Notes: generated from the letters alone by a model not told the origin. A stretch of 36,322 nucleotides of DNA from Pseudomonas sp. REP124 (GCF_020164475.1 NZ_JAIQWX010000056.1:1-36322), one strand, 5' to 3'; counted from the first letter of the stretch, positions 16,517-24,310 are shown. Made by a program: numbers and translations.

Positions 16517-16846
16517 CGTTTACTTCCCCGAAAGTGCTGCGCCCGGCGGATGCCGAGCCGCTTCAACATATTGTTATGGTGCACAGCGCCTCCATCACGC
16601 CCACCGCAAACTCTTTCGATCATCAGCGGAGTACTGACGGTTTCGATAATCAACCTGACAGACATCGCGACCTGCTCTGTCAGCGACCTCAAGACACCGA
16701 GAAACGACATCAGAACGCCATTAACTACGCGCCATAAAAATGCTTCGGGCAATACGCCCGAACTTTGCATGTCAAAATCATGCAGGGGCCCAAGCACGGG
16801 GCAAATACAGGTAACATGCGCCGCTTTGCTCCCTGACGGCCTGACC
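16517..16846. promoter_or_regulatory. Divergent betX / GH17 intergenic region
   Basis: This 330-bp stretch has no plausible gene. It holds an 8-bp inverted repeat CTGACAGA/TCTGTCAG (16655-16662, 16676-16683), a terminator-like hairpin (16744-16762, listed separately) and a TGCATG-N7-CATGCA repeat (16766-16784). Promoters for both flanking genes must lie here, but none stands out. Confidence 0.5.
16731..16762 (-). terminator. Terminator-like hairpin in the betX leader
   Basis: The arms TTCGGGC (16744-16750) and GCCCGAA (16756-16762) flank a 5-nt loop. Read on the minus strand, the stem is followed by GCATTTTTATGG, a five-T tract. It lies about 230 bp upstream of the betX ATG, with no minus-strand gene nearby for it to terminate. 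Confidence 0.5.
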
Positions 16847-18400
16847 ATGACCGCACCCTCACGCTTTCCTTTTTCCGCCTACATTTTTGCCTGCCTGCTG
16901 GGGCTCTTTGCTCTCTGCGGTTTCTGGTACGGTCTGGGTAAACCGGTGATCCTGCCGGACGTCGCCAGCGCCACGCACAAGTTGCAATGCGCCTCCTACA
17001 CCCCTTTCGACAAAGACCAATCGCCGTTCGATGTGCCGTTCAATTTGCGCCCCGAGCGCATGGACGCGGATCTGGCGCTGCTGGCAAAAAGTTTCGAGTG
17101 CATCCGCACCTATTCCATGACCGGTCTGGATGCCCTGCCGGATCTCGCACGCAAGCACGGGTTGAAGCTGATGATCGGTGCCTGGGTCAACAGCAACCCG
17201 GTGGACACCGAAAAGGAAGTCGACCTGCTGATCGCCTCGGCCAACGCCAACCCTGACGTAGTGACCGCGGTGATCGTCGGCAACGAAACCCTGCTGCGCA
17301 AGGAAGTCACCGGCGCGCAACTGGCGCGGCTGATCAACAAGGTGAAAAGCCAGGTCAAGCAGCCCGTCACCTACGCCGATGTCTGGGAGTTCTGGCTCAA
17401 GCACCCGGAAATCGCCCCGGCGGTGGATTTCCTGACCATTCACTTGCTGCCGTATTGGGAAGACGATCCGTCGAACATCGATGCCGCCCTGCAACATGTG
17501 GCGCAAGTGCGCCAGGTGTTCGGCAACAAGTTCGCGCCCAAGGACGTGATGATTGGCGAGACCGGCTGGCCAAGCGAAGGCCGCCAGCGTGAAACCGCCT
17601 TGCCTAGTCGGGTCAACGAAGCCAAGTTCATTCGCGGTTTTGTCGCCATGGCCGAAGAGCAAGGCTGGCGCTACAACCTGATCGAAGCCTTCGACCAGCC
17701 ATGGAAACGCGCCAGCGAAGGCGCAGTTGGCGGGTATTGGGGACTGTTCGATGCCGACCGCCAGGACAAGGGCGTGCTGGCAGGCCCCGTCACCAACGTG
17801 CCGTACTGGTCGCAATGGCTGGTGATCGGCGGATTGATTTTCCTCGGCACGCTGATTCTGGGCGGTCGCGTGCGAGATACCCGAGCTGCTCTGGTACTGC
17901 CGCTGCTGGGCGCCGTGGCGGCTTGCTCGCTGGGAGCCTGGGGTGATCTGGCGCGGGTGACCACTCGATTTACCAGTGAGTGGTTGTGGGTTGGATTGCT
18001 GACGGCATTGAATCTGCTTGTTCTGGCACACGCAGCGCTGACATTGAGTCCTCGCAACGGTTGGCGGGGACAGGTCTTCGATATGCTCGAACGTCGTTCG
18101 GGCTGGCTGGTAGCCGTGATCGGGTTTGCCGCGGCGGTCTCGATGCTGGAACTGGTGTTCGATCCGCGCTATCGCAGCTTTCCGAGCGTGGCGTTCATTG
18201 TCCCGGCACTGGTTTATCTGTGTCGCCCGGTGAGTGTTCCGCGCCGGGAAATCGCTCTGCTGACCTTCATCATCGGCGCCAGCATTGCACCGCAGCTGTT
18301 CCGTGAAGGGTTGCAGAACCAGCAGGCCTGGGGATGGGCGCTGGTGAGCGTGTTGATGGCGGCGGCTTTGTGGCGGTGTTTGCGGGTTCGCAAGGCTTAA
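16847..18400 (+). CDS. Membrane-anchored GH17-family beta-glucan enzyme
   Basis: The 517 residues comprise an N-terminal transmembrane anchor (about 10-30), a glycoside hydrolase family 17 domain (about 45-330), and a C-terminal block of about five hydrophobic helices (from about 345). The two GH17 catalytic glutamates are recognisable: E147 in IVGNETLLR (acid/base) and E238 in IGETGWPSEG (nucleophile). The catalytic domain is probably periplasmic. Related Pseudomonas and Azotobacter GH17 proteins act as beta-1,3-glucan transglycosylases, and databases often call them beta-(1-6)-glucan synthases. A role in building or remodelling periplasmic or cell-surface glucans is inferred. The start at MTAPSRFPFS is chosen by the anchor position; its ribosome site is weak. 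No glycosyltransferase gene accompanies it. Confidence 0.85.
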   Translation: MTAPSRFPFSAYIFACLLGLFALCGFWYGLGKPVILPDVASATHKLQCASYTPFDKDQSPFDVPFNLRPERMDADLALLAKSFECIRTYSMTGLDALPDLARKHGLKLMIGAWVNSNPVDTEKEVDLLIASANANPDVVTAVIVGNETLLRKEVTGAQLARLINKVKSQVKQPVTYADVWEFWLKHPEIAPAVDFLTIHLLPYWEDDPSNIDAALQHVAQVRQVFGNKFAPKDVMIGETGWPSEGRQRETALPSRVNEAKFIRGFVAMAEEQGWRYNLIEAFDQPWKRASEGAVGGYWGLFDADRQDKGVLAGPVTNVPYWSQWLVIGGLIFLGTLILGGRVRDTRAALVLPLLGAVAACSLGAWGDLARVTTRFTSEWLWVGLLTALNLLVLAHAALTLSPRNGWRGQVFDMLERRSGWLVAVIGFAAAVSMLELVFDPRYRSFPSVAFIVPALVYLCRPVSVPRREIALLTFIIGASIAPQLFREGLQNQQAWGWALVSVLMAAALWRCLRVRKA

Positions 18401-18420
18401 GCTTCCACCAGGTAGAAAAA

Positions 18421-18512
18421 ATCGCGAGCAGGCTCGCTCCCACAATGATCGTTGTCGTACACAAATTTTGTGATCGATAAAAATCTACTGTGGGAGCGAG
18501 CCTGCTCGCGAT
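18421..18512. repeat. REPIN, arm type A, opposite arrangement
   Basis: The perfect 24-bp arms contain GAGCGAGCCTGCTCGCGAT. Here the GAT ends point outward and the TGTGGG ends face each other (18421-18444 and 18489-18512) across a 44-bp spacer. It lies between two converging genes, 9 bp from the end of the small membrane protein gene. Confidence 0.95.
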
Positions 18513-18521
18513 ATCTATTTA

Positions 18522-18890
18522 TCAAACGCTGCGAGACGCCCGAACCAACCGCAACCCCGCAACCACCACCGCAAACACCGCCAACGTCGTGTTGTACAAC
18601 GCCAATGCCGGGAACCCGAAAACCAGCGCGATCAATGCCAGCCACCACCCTGCCCGCCCCGGCAACACAAAGCCGATCACCGCAGCCGCCAGCGCACCCC
18701 AGCCCAATACCTTGAAGTGAATCATCAGCCCCAGATTCGAACGAACCTGGCATTCCCAGCGGCTCGCCTCATCGACGCAGATGCCCACCCACTGCGCATC
18801 TTCCATAAAGCCATAACGCGCGCCGTAACTGGCGGCCAGCCATAACGGCAGCAAAACGAGCAGCAGAACCACGGGCAATCGGCGGGACAT
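18522..18890 (-). CDS. Small four-helix membrane protein of unknown function
   Basis: The 122 residues contain an N-terminal hydrophobic segment (about 5-22), then a loop with two cysteines (GICVDEASRWECQ) likely to be periplasmic and perhaps disulfide-linked, then three more hydrophobic helices. I start at MSRRLPVVLL because GGAG lies 6 nt before this ATG; four further codons are open upstream. I do not recognise the family. It stands alone on the minus strand between the GH17 gene and the divergent hydrolase gene. Confidence 0.75.
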   Translation of the reverse strand: MSRRLPVVLLLVLLPLWLAASYGARYGFMEDAQWVGICVDEASRWECQVRSNLGLMIHFKVLGWGALAAAVIGFVLPGRAGWWLALIALVFGFPALALYNTTLAVFAVVVAGLRLVRASRSV

Positions 18891-19111
18891 GAAACGCTCC
18901 AATAGGCAAAAACGGCGGCCAGCTTAATCGCCGGACGGCCTTAAGCAAGCACTAACAACTGTTAACTGGTCATTCAATCGCTGCAAAGTGTATCGTCCAG
19001 CTACTATTACCTCGAATTAAGCCTGTTTGGTGCCGATGCGTGGCACTTTGGCGCAAATCCAGTGGTCATAGCCTGCGAACTTCATACGGCACCTTTCTAA
19101 GGGATTCAGTC

Positions 19112-20410
19112 ATGCTCCGTTCCTTGCGCTTCGCCGCCCTGTTTGGCGGCCTTATCCTGAGTGCGTCCGCACTGGCGGTCGACGTCGACCCCGCCGGTTA
19201 TGGCTACCCCCTGACCAACCCGTTTGAAGCGACCATCGCCACGACGCCGCCGGACTTGCGCCCGGAACTGCCGACCGACGACGACATCGACCAATCGGAT
19301 CGCACCATGACGTTGCGCCCCGAGCGTCAGTTCGAACTGCCGGACAACTTCTGGGCGGTCAAGAAACTCACCTATCGCATCGCCACTCAGGACAAGCCCG
19401 CACCGCTGATCTTCCTGATCGCCGGCACCGGCGCGCGTTACGACAGCAGCCTGAACGAATACCTGAAAAAGCTTTACTACAAGGCCGGCTACCACGTGGT
19501 GCAGCTGTCCTCGCCCACCAGCTTCGACTTCATCAGTGCCGCGTCGCGCTTCGCCACGCCAGGCATCACCAAGGATGACGCCGAGGACATGTACCGGGTG
19601 ATGCAGGCGGTACGGGCGCAGAACCCGAAACTGCCGGTCACCGAGTACTACCTGACCGGCTACAGCCTGGGCGCCCTGGATGCGGCGTTCGTCGCACATC
19701 TGGACGAAACCCGCCGCAGTTTCAACTTCAAGAAAGTCCTGCTGCTCAACCCTCCGGTCAACCTCTATACCTCGATCACCAACCTCGACAAGCTGGTACA
19801 GACCGAGGTGAAGGGCATCACCAACACCACCACCTTCTATGAACTGGTGCTGAACAAGCTGACCCGCTACTTCCAGCAGAAGGGCTACATCGATCTCAAC
19901 GACGCCCTGCTCTATGACTTCCAGCAGTCCAAACAACACCTGACCAACGAACAGATGGCGATGCTGATCGGCACCTCGTTCCGCTTCTCCGCCGCCGACA
20001 TCGCCTTCACCTCGGACCTGATCAACCGTCGCGGCCTGATCACGCCACCGAAAACCAAGATCACCGAAGGCACCAGCCTGACCCCTTACCTCAAGCGCGC
20101 GCTGCAGTGCGACTTCGATTGCTACATCACCGAACAGGTGATCCCGATGTGGCGTGCCCGCACCGACGGCGGCAGCCTGCTGCAACTGATCGACCAGGTG
20201 AGCATGTATGCGCTGGAGGATTACCTGCGCAAGAGCCCGAAAATTGCCGTCATGCACAACGCCGACGACGTGATCCTCGGCCCTGGCGATCTCGGTTTCC
20301 TGCGCCGGACCTTCGGCGATCGCCTGACCGTTTACCCGCTGGGCGGCCACTGCGGCAACCTTAACTACCGCGTCAACAGCGACGCCATGCTGGAGTTCTT
20401 CCGTGGCTAA
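19112..20410 (+). CDS. Exported alpha/beta-hydrolase (serine hydrolase)
   Basis: The 432 residues begin with a signal peptide (MLRSLRFAALFGGLILSASA, cleavage near residue 22). The alpha/beta-hydrolase fold is supported by FLIAGTGARYDS (101-112, oxyanion region), the nucleophile elbow GYSLG with S185, an acidic residue D385 or D386 in HNADDVI, and H413 in GGHCGN. The substrate is unknown. AAGGGA upstream of the ATG supports the start. The last 8 bases overlap the next gene, an MlaA-family protein, so the two are translated together. This links the enzyme to outer-membrane phospholipids by context only. A lipase or phospholipase role is a guess. Confidence 0.85.
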   Translation: MLRSLRFAALFGGLILSASALAVDVDPAGYGYPLTNPFEATIATTPPDLRPELPTDDDIDQSDRTMTLRPERQFELPDNFWAVKKLTYRIATQDKPAPLIFLIAGTGARYDSSLNEYLKKLYYKAGYHVVQLSSPTSFDFISAASRFATPGITKDDAEDMYRVMQAVRAQNPKLPVTEYYLTGYSLGALDAAFVAHLDETRRSFNFKKVLLLNPPVNLYTSITNLDKLVQTEVKGITNTTTFYELVLNKLTRYFQQKGYIDLNDALLYDFQQSKQHLTNEQMAMLIGTSFRFSAADIAFTSDLINRRGLITPPKTKITEGTSLTPYLKRALQCDFDCYITEQVIPMWRARTDGGSLLQLIDQVSMYALEDYLRKSPKIAVMHNADDVILGPGDLGFLRRTFGDRLTVYPLGGHCGNLNYRVNSDAMLEFFRG

Positions 20411-21191
20411 ATACCTCCTGCTTATCGCCGCGTTACTCTGCGCAACCGCTGCCAATGCCGACAACAGCAAAGCCAACGCCCCGGTGGTGGTCGACAGCGA
20501 TGGCTTCAAGGAGCCGTTGAACAAACTGAAATTCAACCCGGGGCTGGATCAGCGCGAGTTCGAGCGCTCGACGTTGAGTGCACTGAACGTTTATGACCCA
20601 CTGGAATCGTGGAACCGCCGCGTTTACCACTTCAATTACCGTTTCGACCAATGGGTATTCCTGCCGGTGGTCGACGGCTACCGTTACGTCACCCCGAGCT
20701 TCGTGCGCACCGGCGTCAGCAACTTCTTCAACAACCTGGGCGATGTGCCGAACCTGCTCAACAGTCTGTTGCAGTTCAAGGGCCAGCGTTCGATGGAGAT
20801 CACCGGGCGCCTGCTGCTCAACACCACCATCGGCATCGCCGGCCTGTGGGATCCGGCCACCGCGATGGGCCTGCCGCGCCAGAACGAGGACTTCGGTCAG
20901 ACCCTGGGCTTCTATGGCGTACCTGCCGGTGCGTACTTCGTGCTGCCACTATTCGGTCCGTCGAACCTGCGTGATACCACCGGTCTGGTGGTGGACTTCA
21001 GCGCCGAGAACGCGATCAATTTCCTGAACGTGGCCGAAGTCAGCTCCAACCATCCGGAAGTGTGGATTCTGCGCGGCATCGACAAGCGCTATCAGACCAG
21101 CTTCCGCTATGGCCAGCTGAACTCGCCGTTCGAGTACGAGAAGGTGCGGTACGTGTACACCGAGTCGCGCAAGTTGCAGATTGCCGAGTAA
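20403..21191 (+). CDS. MlaA (VacJ)-family outer-membrane lipid-transport protein
   Basis: The 262-residue MlaA-family protein has the family hallmarks YDPLESWNRRVYHFNYRFD (64-82), FFNNLGDVPNLLN and GFYGVPAGAYFVLPLFGPS. MlaA proteins remove mislocalised phospholipid from the outer leaflet of the outer membrane with porins. Unlike classical MlaA, I see no good lipobox: the only N-terminal cysteine is C13 in AALLCATAANA, which reads better as a signal-peptidase I signal cut after A19. It may therefore be soluble in the periplasm. The start is a GTG with GGAG 7 nt upstream, overlapping the hydrolase gene by 8 bases. It may be a second MlaA copy rather than the mla-pathway one. Confidence 0.9.
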   Translation: MAKYLLLIAALLCATAANADNSKANAPVVVDSDGFKEPLNKLKFNPGLDQREFERSTLSALNVYDPLESWNRRVYHFNYRFDQWVFLPVVDGYRYVTPSFVRTGVSNFFNNLGDVPNLLNSLLQFKGQRSMEITGRLLLNTTIGIAGLWDPATAMGLPRQNEDFGQTLGFYGVPAGAYFVLPLFGPSNLRDTTGLVVDFSAENAINFLNVAEVSSNHPEVWILRGIDKRYQTSFRYGQLNSPFEYEKVRYVYTESRKLQIAE

Positions 21192-21211
21192 TTACGGCCG
21201 CCCTAAAACAA

Positions 21212-21300
21212 TGTGGGAGCGGGCTTGCTCGCGAAAGCGTTGCGTCAGTCACCATTTGCATGTCTGACACACCGCTTTCGCAAGCAAGCCCGCTCCCACA
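21212..21300. repeat. REPIN, arm type B, between two converging genes
   Basis: The 28-bp arms contain GAGCGGGCTTGCTCGCGAA (21212-21239 and 21273-21300) with one mismatch and a 33-bp spacer. The spacer matches 26 of 33 positions of the REPIN at 15546-15634. It starts 20 bp after the MlaA-family stop and ends 20 bp before the DUF808 stop. Confidence 0.95.
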
Positions 21301-21320
21301 GTTTTGATTGGTTGCAGCCT

Positions 21321-22235
21321 TCAGCCTTTCAGTGCTTTCCAGATCTTGCCGACCACCGTCACCGCCACAAGCACCACCGCCCCCGCCACAATCCCGGCCA
21401 CCGCATTCAGTAGCGTCGGCACGATAAACTCGGCACCACCGGCCCCTGCGCTGACACTCTCGATCCAGTGATGCACCACCGGCACGCCATGGGTCAGGAT
21501 CCCGCCGCCCACCAGGAACATCGCCGCCGTGCCGATCACCGACAGGCTTTTCATCATGTACGGCGCCGCGCGCAGAATCCCGTTGCCGATGCTCTTGGCC
21601 ATCTGCCCGGGCTTTTGTGTCAGCCACAGACCCAGGTCATCGAGCTTGACGATGCCCGCCACCAAACCATAAACGCCGATGGTCATGACGATGGCGATAC
21701 CGGACAGCACGATCACTTGCTGGGTCAGCGACGCGCCCGCCACCGTGCCCAGGGTGATGGCGATGATTTCCGCCGAAAGAATGAAGTCAGTACGGATCGC
21801 GCCCTTGATCTTGTCCTTCTCAAAAGCCACCAGATCCACCGCCGGGTCCGCCACGGCTTCGACCAGATCGGCATGTTCGGCTTGATCTTCGGCCTTGCTG
21901 TGCAGAAACGAGTGGGCCAGTTTCTCGAACCCTTCGAAGCACAGATAAGCGCCGCCGAGCATCAGCAAGGGCGTGACCAGCCACGGCACGAAAGCGCTGA
22001 TGGCCAGTGCCGACGGCACCAGGATCAGCTTGTTGATGAACGAACCCTTGGCCACTGCCCAGACCACGGGAATTTCCCGTTCGGCGCGCACACCGCTGAC
22101 CTGTTGGGCATTAAGCGCCAGATCATCGCCCAATACGCCGGCGGTCTTCTTGGCGGCCATCTTGGTCATCAAGGCGACGTCGTCGAGTACTGCCGCGATG
22201 TCGTCGATCAGCACCAGCAAACTGCTTCCTGCCAT
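21321..22235 (-). CDS. DUF808 family inner-membrane protein (YedI-like)
   Basis: The 304-residue protein is of the DUF808/YedI family, whose function is unknown. The N-terminus is soluble and conserved (IDDIAAVLDDVALMTKMAAKKTAGVLGDDLALNAQQV region, about 10-46). Several hydrophobic helices follow (about 75-100, 150-200, 235-255 and 275-300), with a charged loop in between (HSKAEDQAEHADLVEA). AAGGA precedes the ATG by about 11 nt. It is divergent from the TetR gene and convergent with the MlaA-family gene. Nothing in the context points to a specific role. Confidence 0.88.
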   Translation of the reverse strand: MAGSSLLVLIDDIAAVLDDVALMTKMAAKKTAGVLGDDLALNAQQVSGVRAEREIPVVWAVAKGSFINKLILVPSALAISAFVPWLVTPLLMLGGAYLCFEGFEKLAHSFLHSKAEDQAEHADLVEAVADPAVDLVAFEKDKIKGAIRTDFILSAEIIAITLGTVAGASLTQQVIVLSGIAIVMTIGVYGLVAGIVKLDDLGLWLTQKPGQMAKSIGNGILRAAPYMMKSLSVIGTAAMFLVGGGILTHGVPVVHHWIESVSAGAGGAEFIVPTLLNAVAGIVAGAVVLVAVTVVGKIWKALKG

Positions 22236-22369
22236 GAATCGGGTTTCCTTCTTTAATGAATGCCGTGCAGCATAGCGCGCTCGTGCGCCGCACGGAGCAT
22301 TGTTGAGCGCCGCCGAAGGCCGGTGCTACCATGCGCCACCGCCAGTACAGGCAAGGAACCACCTGGTTT

Positions 22370-22975
22370 ATGAGCACTATCCGCGAGCGCAACAAACAAC
22401 TGATCCTGCGTGCCGCCAGTGAAGAATTCGCCGACAAGGGCTTCGCTGCGACCAAAACCAGCGACATCGCAGCCAAGGCGGGATTGCCCAAGCCGAACGT
22501 CTACTACTACTTCAAATCCAAGGAAAACCTCTATCGTGAGGTCCTGGAAAGCATCATCGAGCCGATTCTACAGGCCTCCACGCCGTTCAATCCTGACGGG
22601 GTGCCCAGCGAAGTGCTGAGCGGCTACATCCGCTCGAAAATCCGCATCTCCCGCGACCTGCCGTTTGCCTCAAAGGTGTTCGCCAGCGAAATCATGCACG
22701 GCGCACCGCACCTGAGCACCGACCTGGTCGAACAGCTCAACAGCCAGGCCAAGCACAACATCGACTGCATCCAGACCTGGATCGACCGCGGCCAGATCGC
22801 CCCCATCGACCCCAACCACCTGATGTTCAGCATCTGGGCCGCGACCCAGACCTACGCCGACTTCGACTGGCAGATCACGGCTATCACCGGCAAGGAAAGG
22901 CTGGATGAGGCGGATTATGAGGCGGCGGCGCAGACAATTACGCGGTTGGTGCTCAAAGGGTGTGAGCCGGACTGA
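22370..22975 (+). CDS. TetR-family regulator, RutR-like
   Basis: This 201-residue regulator has an N-terminal TetR helix-turn-helix (about 28-47: TKTSDIAAKAGLPKPNVYYY) and a ligand-binding domain. The C-terminal half (SEIMHGAPHL, then IAPIDPNHLMFSIWAATQTYADF) closely resembles E. coli RutR, the uracil/thymine-responsive regulator. I start at MSTIRERNKQ; a further ATG 13 codons upstream has no ribosome site. AAGGA is 12 nt before the chosen ATG, rather far. It lies 1.5 kb from the gcl operon, with the RAYT and the GlcG-like gene between them. A role in nucleobase or glyoxylate metabolism is a reasonable inference, not shown. Confidence 0.9.
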   Translation: MSTIRERNKQLILRAASEEFADKGFAATKTSDIAAKAGLPKPNVYYYFKSKENLYREVLESIIEPILQASTPFNPDGVPSEVLSGYIRSKIRISRDLPFASKVFASEIMHGAPHLSTDLVEQLNSQAKHNIDCIQTWIDRGQIAPIDPNHLMFSIWAATQTYADFDWQITAITGKERLDEADYEAAAQTITRLVLKGCEPD

Positions 22976-22991
22976 AGACCTCATTGACCCC

Positions 22992-23082
22992 ATCGCGGGC
23001 AAGCCCGCTCCCACAAAGATCGAGGGTGTTCACAGGATTCAAACTCACCATCAATCCCTGTGGGAGCGGGCTTGCCCGCGAT
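22992..23082. repeat. REPIN, arm type C, downstream of the RAYT gene
   Basis: The perfect 24-bp arms contain GAGCGGGCTTGCCCGCGAT (22992-23015 and 23059-23082), with TGTGGG ends facing inward over a 43-bp spacer. It begins 17 bp after the TetR stop and ends 22 bp before the RAYT stop. Confidence 0.95.
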
Positions 23083-23103
23083 TGGGGCAACTCAATTTCA
23101 GCT

Positions 23104-23562
23104 TTAAAGCCAGATCGCATCCCACAGTGGATAGTCGCCAAGCTGCTTTACCAGCCCTGCCCGCAACGGGTTAGCAACAACATACCGCGCCATCTTCACC
23201 AGATCTTCTTCTCGCCTCAGTGCCCGGTCGTGATAGCCCTGCTGCCAAAGCGGCCCGACTCTATTGCTGGACAGATTTACATCTCGGGTAATCAATGATT
23301 TGGTTTTTCGCATCAGATTGCTGAGCGAACAATTCTCCAATTCGACCAACCAGTGAAAGTGATCTGGCATGACGACCCAAGCCAGCGATTTTGCTAACCC
23401 CAGGTTCTGAGCATGGCGAAATTGATGCACAACCAATCTGCCCAATCTGAAATCATCAAAAATGGGCTCTCGATTAATCGTATTGGAAGTCAGTAAGTAG
23501 ATTCGATAGGGCTCAGCATAGCGGCCCGTTCGCAAGCGATGTGAAGCAGGTAGATCAGGCAT
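23104..23562 (-). mobile_element. REP-associated tyrosine transposase (RAYT)
   Basis: This 152-residue single-domain HUH nuclease belongs to the Y1-transposase-like RAYT/TnpA-REP family. The metal-binding HUH motif is HFH in MPDHFHWLVEL, and the catalytic tyrosine is in GYHDRALRREED, followed by the conserved YVVANPLRAGLV. I start at MPDLPASHRLRTGRYAEPYR because GAGGGG lies 7 nt before this ATG and it is the usual family start; a second ATG five codons upstream lacks a ribosome site. All key residues are present, so the enzyme looks intact. RAYTs cut REP hairpins and are thought to spread REPINs. Two REPINs of one arm type flank the gene. It has no terminal inverted repeats of its own. Confidence 0.93.
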
Positions 23563-23656
23563 TCCATTGCCCCTCATGATGAAAGTCAGAGAAGGCTAGT
23601 TCTGGAAATGCTTGAAGGTCATTCAGACCTTTAGCTGGATGTGTCTGGTTAATAGC

Positions 23657-23747
23657 AATCGCGGGCAAGCCCGCTCCCACAGTGGTCGATGGTGTACACA
23701 AATCATATGTACACCCCTGAACCTTGTGGGAGCGGGCTTGCCCGCGA
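23657..23747. repeat. REPIN, arm type C, upstream of the RAYT gene
   Basis: The perfect 24-bp arms contain GAGCGGGCTTGCCCGCGAT (23657-23680 and 23724-23747), in the same arrangement and with the same 43-bp spacer length as the REPIN on the other side of the RAYT. The spacer contains an inner GGTGTACA/TGTACACC stem. It lies 95 bp upstream of the RAYT ATG and 30 bp from the GlcG-like stop. Confidence 0.95.
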
Positions 23748-23776
23748 TGACGTCAGGTCAGACTCTACAACTCAAA

Positions 23777-24217
23777 TCAAGCCACCACCCCAGCATCCGC
23801 CCTCAACCCCACCGCCTCGATCGCAGTGATCGCACACTGCTCATCCACATCCGACAGATCCCCGCTGATCCCCACCGCCCCCAGCACAATGCCGGCCTGA
23901 TCACGGATCAGTACGCCGCCCGGGGCCGGGACGACGCTGCCTTGGCCAAGACTATTCAATGCCGCGATGAAGGCTGGGCGTTGTTGGGCGTCCAGGGCCA
24001 GCAGGCGGGAGCCCTTGCCCAGGGCGATGGCGCCCCAGGCCTTGCCGATGGCGACTTGCGGGCGCAGCAGGCTGGCGCCGTCTTCGCGTTGCAGGGTGAC
24101 CAGATGCCCGCCGGCGTCCAGTACCGCGATGGTCAGGGGTGCGGCGGATATCGCCCGTCCCGCGTTGATGGCCTCGTCGACCAGTTTGACTGCGACTTTC
24201 AAGGTTAAAGCGCTCAT
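23777..24217 (-). CDS. GlcG / DUF336 (HbpS-like) protein
   Basis: This small 146-residue protein of the GlcG/HbpS (DUF336) family is seen from IAVLDAGGHLVTLQREDGA (30-48) and PGGVLIRDQAGIVLGAVGISG (99-119). Family members occur with glycolate (glc), propanediol and similar catabolic loci, and some bind heme. The biochemical role in the glc setting is not settled. I start at MSALTLKVAV because GAGGA is 8 nt upstream. It is divergent from gcl and shares with it a region containing two identical palindromes, so it is probably co-regulated with glyoxylate metabolism. No signal peptide is seen with this start. Confidence 0.88.
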   Translation of the reverse strand: MSALTLKVAVKLVDEAINAGRAISAAPLTIAVLDAGGHLVTLQREDGASLLRPQVAIGKAWGAIALGKGSRLLALDAQQRPAFIAALNSLGQGSVVPAPGGVLIRDQAGIVLGAVGISGDLSDVDEQCAITAIEAVGLRADAGVVA

Positions 24218-24252
24218 GGTGCCGTCCTCATTTTGTTTTTCGGAAAGTCGTT

Positions 24253-24277
24253 GGGCTGCGCTTTTCTGCCGCAGCCC
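24253..24277 (-). other. Hairpin in the GlcG-like leader
   Basis: The arms GGGCTGCG (24253-24260) and CGCAGCCC (24270-24277) form a stable stem about 40 bp upstream of the ATG, without a T-run. It may affect leader RNA structure. Confidence 0.4.
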
Positions 24278-24310
24278 GATGCAACAAATAGAACACAATG
24301 AGTTATTTTT

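Noticed and set aside
18960..19100. Possible small RNA or extra promoter before the hydrolase gene
   Set aside because: AT-rich patches exist, but no -35/-10 pair or terminator could be supported.
22263..22295. CCGTGC/GCACGG inverted repeat as the TetR autoregulatory operator
   Set aside because: The arms are only 6 bp and 21 bp apart, too loose for a TetR operator to be claimed.
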